In this document: piece after piece, positions 37,845-44,305 of the stretch | How the letters are laid out: each line of letters begins with the position of its first letter | Position numbering within the stretch: position 1 is the first letter of the stretch | From: Acidobacteriota bacterium | GTDB lineage: Bacteria > Acidobacteriota > Thermoanaerobaculia > Gp7-AA8 | Assembly (NCBI GenBank): GCA_016184115.1 | Contig: JACPDH010000039.1 | Span: forward strand, 1-64,000 | Length of the DNA: 64,000 bases | Reading direction: 5' to 3' | Notes under the pieces: model-generated | Databases searched by the model: none | The model's input: the letters and a program-made list of their open reading frames with translations, nothing else | Told to the model about the DNA's origin: nothing | Made by a program: the position numbers and the translations under genes

Positions 37845-38530
37845 AACGGTTGTCCGCCGCGCTTTTCGTCGTTCTGCTCTTCCTCCCCGCGGCCGCGAGG
37901 GCCGCGTCAGCTGCAAAAGGTACGTGGGAGTCGATCCAGGACGACTACAAGTGGCTCGAGACGCTGCGCGCCTCGGCACCCGCCATCGACCCCGCAACGC
38001 CGCGCAAGCAACGCATCGAGCTCTACCTGCAGAACGAGCGCAAGGTCGAGCCGGTCTACGCACGCTTCATCGAGAAGCTCGAGAGCTACTACCAGCAGAG
38101 TGGCGATCCGCGCGCGGCTCAACTCTTCGCGAAAGAGAAGATCCGGATTGGCGACGGCTACATGGAGATCCTCGCGCGGTACGACCGTGCGATCAACATG
38201 TACCGCTCCGCCCTCTACATCGATCCGAACAACGCCGAAGCGAAGTCGAAGCTCGAGCTGGCGGAGTCGCGGCGCTACGTCGTCCCCGACAAGTTTGCGA
38301 AAGTGCAGTCGGGAATGCGGGAATCGGAGGTCCAGGCCCTCGTCGGCGATCCGCGCGAAGACTGGATCCGGCAGAAAATCGAAGGATCTCGCGTTTTCTC
38401 TGTTTGGATCTATCCGCGCCGTGACGGAGGGGCCGCCGCCGTCTACTTTGAGCGCGGTGTCGTCTACCATACGAATTGGGACGCCGCGCCGGCACCTGCA
38501 CCGGTGCACGAGAAGGGTGAAGCTGACTGA
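37841..38530 (+). CDS. Exported TPR protein with BamE-like C-terminus
   Basis: 229 aa with a signal peptide (LFVVLLFLPAAARA). Residues about 60-145 contain a TPR pair (ILARYDRAINMYRSALYIDPNNAEAKSKLELA). The C-terminal FAKVQSGMRESEVQALVGDPREDW, then FSVWIYPRRDGG, follows the SmpA/OmlA (BamE) pattern FxxVxxGMxxxEVxxLLGxP. Overlaps the PATAN gene by 4 nt. A periplasmic envelope role is likely; it is not BamE itself as it lacks a lipobox. Confidence 0.7.
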   Translation: MKRLSAALFVVLLFLPAAARAASAAKGTWESIQDDYKWLETLRASAPAIDPATPRKQRIELYLQNERKVEPVYARFIEKLESYYQQSGDPRAAQLFAKEKIRIGDGYMEILARYDRAINMYRSALYIDPNNAEAKSKLELAESRRYVVPDKFAKVQSGMRESEVQALVGDPREDWIRQKIEGSRVFSVWIYPRRDGGAAAVYFERGVVYHTNWDAAPAPAPVHEKGEAD

Positions 38531-38546
38531 CGGGAGGGCGTGAGCG

Positions 38547-39179
38547 ATGGAAGACCAGCAGCTTAACGACGACTCGCATTACGAAATCTCATTGACCGCG
38601 ACGCAGGCGTTCATCGCCTTCGTACTGCTGTTGTTATCCCTTGCCGCCTCCTTTGCATTCGGCGTAATGGTCGGGCGCGGCCAGCTCGATCCTTCCGCCG
38701 GAAAGAAGCCAGGTGAGGAGGCGACGGCCATCACCGAGCGGCCAATGCCGGCGGCGACCGAAACCCCGGCGACTGAGACCGTGGCCGAGGCGCAACCCGA
38801 GTCGTCCGACACCGGTGCCGGTGAGATCATCGAATCGGCTCCGGCAACCGCGACGCAGGCGCCTCCTCGAGCCGCGACGCCGACTCCGGAACCAGCTGCA
38901 ACGACGCCGGCTCCAACCGCAACGGCGACAGTTTCTTCGCCCGGCATCGGTCCCGCGTGGGCGCAGCTTCTGGCGACCAGCGACGCGAAGCGTGCCGAAG
39001 CGCTCGCGGCGAAGCTCATCGATGGCGGATTCACCTCTGCATTTGTCGATCGAATCAAAGGTGACAAGGGGACGATTCATCGCGTCCGAGTTCGATTCAA
39101 GAACGAGGCCGAGGCGCGTGCAGCAGTTCCTAAGCTCCAGCCTTACACGACGGAAAAGGTGCTCGTGACGACGAAGTAG
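38547..39179 (+). CDS. Membrane-anchored SPOR domain protein
   Basis: 210 aa. One transmembrane helix (AFIAFVLLLLSLAASFAFGVMVGRG, residues about 22-46), a 90-residue Pro/Ala/Thr/Glu-rich linker (ATPTPEPAATTPAPTATATV) and a C-terminal SPOR-like domain: LLATSDAKRAEALAAKLIDGGFTSAFVDR...HRVRVRFKNEAEARAAVPKLQ. SPOR domains bind denuded septal peptidoglycan. GGGAGGGC precedes the start. It follows the BamE-like gene by 16 nt. Confidence 0.82.
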   Translation: MEDQQLNDDSHYEISLTATQAFIAFVLLLLSLAASFAFGVMVGRGQLDPSAGKKPGEEATAITERPMPAATETPATETVAEAQPESSDTGAGEIIESAPATATQAPPRAATPTPEPAATTPAPTATATVSSPGIGPAWAQLLATSDAKRAEALAAKLIDGGFTSAFVDRIKGDKGTIHRVRVRFKNEAEARAAVPKLQPYTTEKVLVTTK

Positions 39180-39243
39180 AGTCGAGCCGTTCGGGCGCCG
39201 GGCGTGGCGGCGGCACTGCCGCTGCCGCGGGAGGAGAGTCGCC

Positions 39244-40026
39244 ATGCAGAAAAAAGGGCGCACGACCACGCCGCAGATCGAAACACTGCGAAGATCGCAG
39301 CAGAAGAAGAAGTCGGCTGCCGATCCTGCCGAGGTTCTCGACAAGGCGATCTATCACCTCTGGGAAACGATCAACGACCTCGAGGAGATCCAGCCCGACC
39401 GAGTCGAGCATTTCCGTGTCTCGATTTTCGGAAGCTCGCGCATCCGTCGCGGCGATCCCGTCTACGCCGACGTCAAGAAACTGAGCTACGAGCTGGCGCA
39501 CGCTGGAATCGACATCGTCACGGGCGGAGGCCCTGGCCTGATGGAGGCCGCAAACGCCGGCGCGGTCGAGGGTCAGATCGACAGCAAGGCACGCTCGTTC
39601 GGCCTTCCGATCCACATGCCGAGCGAAGAACAGATGAACCCGTTCGTCGACAGGGTGTTCCGGCACAAAACGTTCTTTTCCCGGCTGCACCATTTCGTGC
39701 GTCTTTCTTCGGCATTCGTCGTGTTTTCGGGAGGTATCGGGACCTGTCTCGAGGCGTTCATGGTCTGGCAGCTCCTGCAGGTCAGGCACATGAAGGCGCA
39801 TCCGTTCATCCTGGTTGGCGACATGTGGCCGGGATTATTGGAGTGGATGAAAGAGACGATGGGCAGGCGCGGTTTAGTAGGGCCGAACGATCTCGACCTG
39901 GTCACAATGGCTGGGGCCGCGGACGACGCCATCCCTGTCATCCTCTCGGCGTTCGAAGAATTCAGGAAGGAAAAGCACAGCAATGATCAGCGAGCAGCAG
40001 GTACTCGACGCCCTGCGCGAGGTTAA
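39244..40026 (+). CDS. LOG family protein (TIGR00730/YgdH-like nucleotide 5'-monophosphate hydrolase)
   Basis: 260 aa. The LOG family fold is seen in VSIFGSSRIRRGDPVYADVKKL, GIDIVTGGGPGLMEAAN and VVFSGGIGTCLEAF. The usual PGGxGTxxE loop is changed to SGGIGTCLE, keeping the Gly and Glu positions needed for phosphate contact. Substrate is probably a nucleoside monophosphate; cytokinin-type activity cannot be claimed. GGGAGGAGAG is close upstream. It overlaps the Mrp gene by 44 nt, so the two are translationally linked. Confidence 0.75.
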   Translation: MQKKGRTTTPQIETLRRSQQKKKSAADPAEVLDKAIYHLWETINDLEEIQPDRVEHFRVSIFGSSRIRRGDPVYADVKKLSYELAHAGIDIVTGGGPGLMEAANAGAVEGQIDSKARSFGLPIHMPSEEQMNPFVDRVFRHKTFFSRLHHFVRLSSAFVVFSGGIGTCLEAFMVWQLLQVRHMKAHPFILVGDMWPGLLEWMKETMGRRGLVGPNDLDLVTMAGAADDAIPVILSAFEEFRKEKHSNDQRAAGTRRPARG

Positions 40027-41104
40027 GTTCCCGGGTCTGAGCCGCGACATCGTGTCGTTCGGCTTCGTGCGCGATGTGCGCGTCGACGGCGGCGCGGTCG
40101 CGTTCACAGTCAAGTTCTCCACCGAGCACCCGCAGATTGCGGATCAAGTTGAGGCGCAGGCGCGCGAGGCGGTAGAACGTCTCGCGGGAGTGACGAGCGT
40201 CGACGTAAACGTCGAGGTCGGTTCGCGCGCCGGAAGCGCGACGGTCGCCGCCGGCCCCATGCGCTCCCTCGAGCGAGTGAAGTACCTCATCGCCGTGGCG
40301 TCGGGTAAAGGCGGTGTCGGTAAGTCGACCGTCTCGACGAATCTCGCCCTCGCGCTCACGAAGCTCGGGCACAAAGTCGGCCTTCTCGACGCCGACATCT
40401 ACGGACCGTCGCAGCAGATGATGCTTGGAATCGAAGGGCGCCCGCAGATCGACGAGACAGACGAGAAGATCATTCCGATGGAGCGGCATGGGGTCAAGAC
40501 GATGTCGCTCGGGCTCATCACCGAACCCGATACTCCTGTCATCTGGCGAGGGCCGATGGTCATGAAGGCCCTCGAACAGTTCCTCGTCGATGTGAAGTGG
40601 GGCGAGCTCGACTTTCTCGTGATCGACCTGCCCCCGGGAACGGGTGACGCGCAGCTCACGTTGACGCAAAAAGTGCCGTTGACGGGCGCGGTCATCGTGA
40701 CGACGCCGCAGGATGTCGCCCTGATTGACGCACGAAAGGGCCTTGCGATGTTTCGCAAAGTCAACGTGCCGGTCCTCGGCATCATCGAGAACATGAGCTA
40801 CTTCATCTGCAAGCACTGCGGCGAGCGCGAGGAGATCTTCGGGCACGGAGGCGGCAGGAAGACTGCCGACCGTCTCGGCGTGCCGTTCCTGGGGGAGGTC
40901 CCGATCGACCCGAAGGTCGTCGTCGGAGGCGACTCGGGCGAACCGATCGTCAGCCTCGACCCCGAATCGCCGGCGACGGCCGCGTTCATCACCCTCGCAG
41001 GACTCGTGAGCGACGCCGTGCGCTTCCGTCCCCCCGCGGACTTCGGCGGACACGATCATGATCATGACCACGAGCACGGTCACGACCATGGTCACACGCA
41101 CTGA
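39983..41104 (+). CDS. apbC: Iron-sulfur cluster carrier protein, Mrp/ApbC (NBP35 family) with His-rich tail
   Basis: 373 aa. An N-terminal DUF59/MIP18 domain (VLDALREVKFPGLSRDIVSFG) precedes the P-loop ATPase: VASGKGGVGKSTVSTNLAL (deviant Walker A), LLDADIYGPSQ, LVIDLPPGTGDAQL and IENMSYFICKHCGE, where CxxC binds the shared cluster. The last 19 residues alternate His and Asp/Glu/Gly (GGHDHDHDHEHGHDHGHTH), a probable metal-binding tail not needed by the fold. Preceded by AGGAAGGAAAAG. It delivers Fe-S clusters to apo-proteins. Confidence 0.92.
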   Translation: MISEQQVLDALREVKFPGLSRDIVSFGFVRDVRVDGGAVAFTVKFSTEHPQIADQVEAQAREAVERLAGVTSVDVNVEVGSRAGSATVAAGPMRSLERVKYLIAVASGKGGVGKSTVSTNLALALTKLGHKVGLLDADIYGPSQQMMLGIEGRPQIDETDEKIIPMERHGVKTMSLGLITEPDTPVIWRGPMVMKALEQFLVDVKWGELDFLVIDLPPGTGDAQLTLTQKVPLTGAVIVTTPQDVALIDARKGLAMFRKVNVPVLGIIENMSYFICKHCGEREEIFGHGGGRKTADRLGVPFLGEVPIDPKVVVGGDSGEPIVSLDPESPATAAFITLAGLVSDAVRFRPPADFGGHDHDHDHEHGHDHGHTH

Positions 41105-41111
41105 CAGAGGA

Positions 41112-41262
41112 AGTTGTTAGTTGTTGGTTGTTAGTTGTTAGGCAGTCAGCGTAGCCCGCTGAGACCGGCTCGATTCTCTCGTTCGCGAGACAGAATGAAA
41201 CCGGATCTTGCCAACCAGCGCTGGTTGTCCAACAACTAACAGCTAGCAACAAGCAACTAACG
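41112..41262. repeat. Heptad-word hairpin element B (AGTTGTT)
   Basis: Left arm 41112-41143 reads as 7-nt words AGTTGTT, AGTTGTT, GGTTGTT, AGTTGTT. Right arm 41229-41262 holds complementary but more diverged words (AACAACT, AACAGCT, AACAAGC). The centre (85 nt) has TCTCG-TTCG-CGAGA and the perfect palindrome CAACCAGCGCTGGTTG. It fills the gap between the convergent apbC and the 41268 gene, beginning 8 nt after one stop and ending 6 nt before the other. Same words as element A. Confidence 0.8.
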
Positions 41263-41267
41263 ACGCG

Positions 41268-41837
41268 CTACTCGTCCCACGTCAGTTCCCACTCGCAGTG
41301 AGCAGCGCCGCGCGTCATGCACGTGTCGTGGGCGATCCGAACGTTTTTCACCTTCGTCATCTCCGCCAGCCCCTGACACCAACCCGTCAGCCTCACGCAG
41401 TGCGCGCGCTCCGAAGGAAAGTCTTTGAGCTGAAAGCGGACACGCGTCTTCGACTGGTCGAGTATGACGAGCTTGCCGGTATTGTGAATCGAGCTCCAGA
41501 ACGTGGAGACCTTCGAGAGGAGCGATGGCGGCGTGAGTGCCATCAGGAAGACGCGGTACATGCCAACGGAGTCGGCGAGCTCCGCGAGCCCCGCACGTAT
41601 GCCGAACTTTTCGAGGTCTTCGTGCTTTGCTCTCGCGCCTGCCTCGGTTAGGCGGTTGAGCATCGCCTCCGGTACGGCGAGCGACACGAGGATCTTTCCG
41701 CGCACCAGCGCCACATCTTCAGGCGGCAGCGTCGCGAGGGCACTCTCGAACTGCTCGTGCGTGAGGTCCTTCTCGAGGAACTTCACGAGACTCTTCAGAA
41801 TCGTCCCCTTCGATGTGGCGATACCCGCAGCAGTCAC
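41268..41837 (-). CDS. Conserved TIGR02265/DUF2378-like protein
   Basis: 189 aa. The layout (SLVKFLEKDLTHEQFESALATLPPED, then RAGLAELADSVGMYRVFLMALTPPSLLSKVSTFWSS and a late VRIAHDTCMTRGAAHCEWELTW) resembles the Myxococcus TIGR02265/DUF2378 family, whose C-terminal CxxxGxxxCEW is like the 4-vinyl-reductase (V4R) sensor fold. Start is GTG 41837 with GAGGAGGACGCC upstream. Ligand and role unknown; I give moderate weight to the family match. Confidence 0.55.
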   Translation of the reverse strand: MTAAGIATSKGTILKSLVKFLEKDLTHEQFESALATLPPEDVALVRGKILVSLAVPEAMLNRLTEAGARAKHEDLEKFGIRAGLAELADSVGMYRVFLMALTPPSLLSKVSTFWSSIHNTGKLVILDQSKTRVRFQLKDFPSERAHCVRLTGWCQGLAEMTKVKNVRIAHDTCMTRGAAHCEWELTWDE

Positions 41838-41865
41838 GGCGTCCTCCTCGTTGCATCAGCCCGAC

Positions 41866-42900
41866 TCATTGTCTCAGAGAATCGCGCTTGCGCGTCGCGA
41901 CCGCCGCACGGATGCCTTCGTCCGCTTCGCTTCCGGCGGCTGCAAGGGTCTCTGCGTCCACAGTGCCCGCGGCGAGAATGGCGTTGCGTATCATCCCCGC
42001 TCGTTTCGCACGTTTGACCGCACTCCCTTTGAACAACGAGGAAAAGTCAGCCTGGGTCAGCGCGATGAGATCGGTGATCGGGTGGCCGGAGTATCCCGCT
42101 CGCGTACGGAACGCCTCGTGTCCCTCTGGCGCATGCGCGTTCCACGGACAAACTTCCTGGCAGATGTCGCAGCCGAATCCGTTTCCGGCGAGATGGTTCG
42201 AGAGCTCCGGATCGATGGCACCGCGATGCTCGATCGTCAGGTAACTGATGCAACGATTCGAGTCGACGAAGCGCGCGCGATCGATCGCGCCGGTAGGGCA
42301 CGCGTCGATGCAACGCGTGCAGTCGCCACAGCGGTCGGTGACTTCCGCAACGTCGAGATCGTGCACTAGCGACGTGACGAGCGTTCCGATGAAGAAGTAC
42401 GAGCCGATCTCCGGGTCAATCAGCATTCCGTTCTTTCCGATCCAGCCGAGTCCCGCTTGCGCGGCCAACGAACGGTCGGAGAAAGGCCCGGTGTCGACGT
42501 AACGCCAGCTCTTCGTTCCCTCGGCAAGGGTCGTCAGCAACATCTCGAGCCGGCGGAGCATCGCGTCGACGACGTCGTGATAGTCGTCGCCTTGAGCGTA
42601 GCGCGCGAGGCCATTTGACAGCGATCCCGTGGGAGCATGCTCGCGCTCGGGGAAGTACGGAACGAGGATGACGACGACCGACCGCCCCCAGGGGAATCGC
42701 TGAAGCGGATTGTGCCGTGTCGCGAGGTTTCGCCGGAGATAAGCCATTCCGGCTTCGCTTCCGCGACTCAGCCACTCGGCGAACCGTTCGACGTTGCGGT
42801 CAACGAGCGGAGTGGCTCCCGCGCGGATCGCTCCCAGGCGCAGCGCTTCGTGCTGGAGGTCGTTCCAGACGGAGCTGAGGGTCGTGGCGGCACGATTCAT
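41866..42900 (-). CDS. queG: Epoxyqueuosine reductase
   Basis: 344 aa B12-dependent iron-sulfur enzyme, last step of queuosine synthesis in tRNA. Two cluster motifs are seen: CGDCTRCIDACPTGAI and CDICQEVCPWN, with the extra CISYLT cysteine. The N-terminal cobalamin-binding region has LGAIRAGATPL and DTGPFSDRSLAAQAGLGWIGKNGML. The protein is a little shorter than typical because the HEAT-repeat tail is reduced. ATG 42900 is chosen over the upstream open frame, which runs through a palindrome. Confidence 0.9.
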   Translation of the reverse strand: MNRAATTLSSVWNDLQHEALRLGAIRAGATPLVDRNVERFAEWLSRGSEAGMAYLRRNLATRHNPLQRFPWGRSVVVILVPYFPEREHAPTGSLSNGLARYAQGDDYHDVVDAMLRRLEMLLTTLAEGTKSWRYVDTGPFSDRSLAAQAGLGWIGKNGMLIDPEIGSYFFIGTLVTSLVHDLDVAEVTDRCGDCTRCIDACPTGAIDRARFVDSNRCISYLTIEHRGAIDPELSNHLAGNGFGCDICQEVCPWNAHAPEGHEAFRTRAGYSGHPITDLIALTQADFSSLFKGSAVKRAKRAGMIRNAILAAGTVDAETLAAAGSEADEGIRAAVATRKRDSLRQ

Positions 42901-42903
42901 GAC

Positions 42904-42953
42904 ATGTGGCGGAGGCCTTCGGCCTCCGCGCGACGGCCGGAGGCCGTCGCCAC
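42904..42953. repeat. Palindrome doublet (three-way-junction type)
   Basis: Two perfect hairpins lie side by side: GCGGAGGCC (42909-42917) with GGCCTCCGC (42921-42929), and CGACGGCC (42931-42938) with GGCCGTCG (42942-42949). An outer GTGGCG/CGCCAC pair closes both, so the whole can form a three-way junction. It fills the space between queG and the PHP gene, which are on the same strand. Confidence 0.8.
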
Positions 42954-42959
42954 CATGCA

Positions 42960-43781
42960 CTACGCGTCAATCCGGTCGAGCAGTTTCGCAATCTGAGACT
43001 CGGGCACGAGAATCTGTCCGATCGTCTTCGGGCCGCCGTTGCCGTGATCGTCGGAGCCGCCAGTCGTGAACAGTCCTCGATCGCGAGCGAGTTTCTCGTA
43101 GTAGTCGCGTTGAGGCTCGTCGACGTCGGGATGTCGCGTCTCGATTCCGTCGATGCCCGCCTCGATCAACTCATTCACGATGCGGCGGTGGTCGCGGTAG
43201 ACCGATGGGTGAGCGACGGAGGTGATGCCGCCGGCGTTGTGGACGAGCTCGACGACCTCGTCGATGCGGAATCGTTGTTTGTCGACGAAGGCAGGGCGTC
43301 CGTCACCGAGGAATTTGCGAAACGCAGTGTCGAGCGAATCGACCGCACCCATTTCGACGAGCGCGCGCGCGACATGCGGCCTTCCGAGTGCGCCATTGCC
43401 AGCGATCTCACGCACGCGATCGATGCTCACCGGGTAGCCGAGCTCGCGCAGGCGATCAACCATCATCTCGCCTCGCGTGTCGCGCGTCCGGCGGAATGAC
43501 GAAAGACGCGTCTCGAGCTCAGGATCGTCGACGTCGACACCGTAGGCGAGCACGTGCACGTCGACGCCATCGTGCTGGCAGGAGAGCTCGGTCCCGGAGA
43601 TGAGGAGAATGCCTGCCGCGCGCGCGAACGCCACCATCTCGCGAGACGCGGCGAGATTGTCGTGGTCGCTGATGCAGAGGATCGAGATGCCGGCGGCGAC
43701 GGCCCGATCAACGAGATCGCGCGGATCGTAGAGACCGTCGGAATGGCGGGTGTGCGTGTGAAGGTCGGCGACTCGCTCCAT
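42960..43781 (-). CDS. PHP-domain phosphoesterase (RNase AM / TrpH family)
   Basis: 273 aa. PHP metal ligands in ADLHTHTRHSDG, CISDHDNLAA, ISGTELSCQ, TSVAHPSVYR and TGGSDDHG. The family acts as a 3'-phosphoadenosine/5'-oligoribonucleotide or nucleoside 3',5'-bisphosphate phosphatase; exact substrate not set by sequence. Start at ATG 43781 (MERVADLHTH). The frame is open to 43907, but that part would be the translation of the repeat element C left arm and is not used. Confidence 0.85.
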   Translation of the reverse strand: MERVADLHTHTRHSDGLYDPRDLVDRAVAAGISILCISDHDNLAASREMVAFARAAGILLISGTELSCQHDGVDVHVLAYGVDVDDPELETRLSSFRRTRDTRGEMMVDRLRELGYPVSIDRVREIAGNGALGRPHVARALVEMGAVDSLDTAFRKFLGDGRPAFVDKQRFRIDEVVELVHNAGGITSVAHPSVYRDHRRIVNELIEAGIDGIETRHPDVDEPQRDYYEKLARDRGLFTTGGSDDHGNGGPKTIGQILVPESQIAKLLDRIDA

Positions 43782-43800
43782 CTCGGCAGGATAGCAGGCC

Positions 43801-43970
43801 AAACGCGGAACGCGGAACTCGGAACGCGGAACTCGGAATGCGAAGCGCAGAATGTGCCGGAATCGTCGCTGGAAGCAAGGCACACGAAAACAAAAAGGAG
43901 AGAGCAAGCCATCGCTGGCTTCGCTGCTCTCTCCTTTTCGCGGTTTCGCGTTATGCGTTTCGCGTTTCTA
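43801..43970. repeat. Heptad-word hairpin element C (CGGAACG/CGAAACG)
   Basis: Left arm 43801-43850 is built of words CGGAACG, CGGAACT, CGGAATG in 7-nt register. The right arm 43936-43970 gives, on the opposite strand, CGAAACG, CATAACG and CGAAACC. The centre holds a strong stem, GGAGAGAGCA (43897-43906) with TGCTCTCTCC (43925-43934), capped by AGCCA-TCGC-TGGCT. The right arm includes the TAG stop of the H1-like gene. Confidence 0.8.
43888..43934 (-). terminator. Intrinsic terminator of the H1-like gene
   Basis: Read on the minus strand, the 10-bp stem at 43934-43897 with its capped loop is followed by CTTTTTGTTTTC. That is a good intrinsic terminator for the H1-like gene ending at 43968. 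It forms the centre of element C. A shorter T run (TTTT) on the plus side is also present. Confidence 0.75.
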
Positions 43971-44237
43971 CCGGATCGCCTTGCCCGCGCTGATGAGGGC
44001 GTTGCCGGTTGCGCGGCGCGCCTTCTTCACGACCGGAGCGGCCGCGACCTTCGCGTCCTCGGCCATCCGCACTGCAGTCTTTTTGACCTTTGCAGCGACC
44101 CTGGCCGTCGTCTTCTTCGCCGCCTTGATCTTCGGCGCCGCAGCCTTCTTCACCGCCTTCACCGCACTCGCGGTCTTCTTCTTGGCAGTGGCCGTCACCT
44201 TGTTGACCTTCTTCTTGATCTGCTTTTTGGTCACCAT
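43968..44237 (-). CDS. Histone H1-like, lysine/alanine-rich DNA-binding protein
   Basis: 89 aa, about half Lys and Ala (KKKVNKVTATAKKKTASAVK, KKAAAPKIKAAKKTTARVAAKVKK). Such bacterial H1-like proteins resemble Chlamydia Hc1 or AlgP-type repeats and condense DNA. AGGAGG precedes ATG 44237 with a long 10-11-nt gap. It is followed by its own terminator inside element C and probably forms a single-gene unit after ileS. No Pro-rich AKP repeats are obvious. Role by composition only. Confidence 0.75.
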   Translation of the reverse strand: MVTKKQIKKKVNKVTATAKKKTASAVKAVKKAAAPKIKAAKKTTARVAAKVKKTAVRMAEDAKVAAAPVVKKARRATGNALISAGKAIR

Positions 44238-44305
44238 GACTCGAGGTGCCTCCTTTTCGTCTGCTGCCGGAATGCACCCAGTGTAAACGAATCGAGCGCG
44301 CTCCG

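Noticed and set aside
43782-43907. Extended N-terminus of the PHP phosphoesterase
   Set aside because: It would be the translation of the element C left arm; the PHP motif begins directly after ATG 43781.
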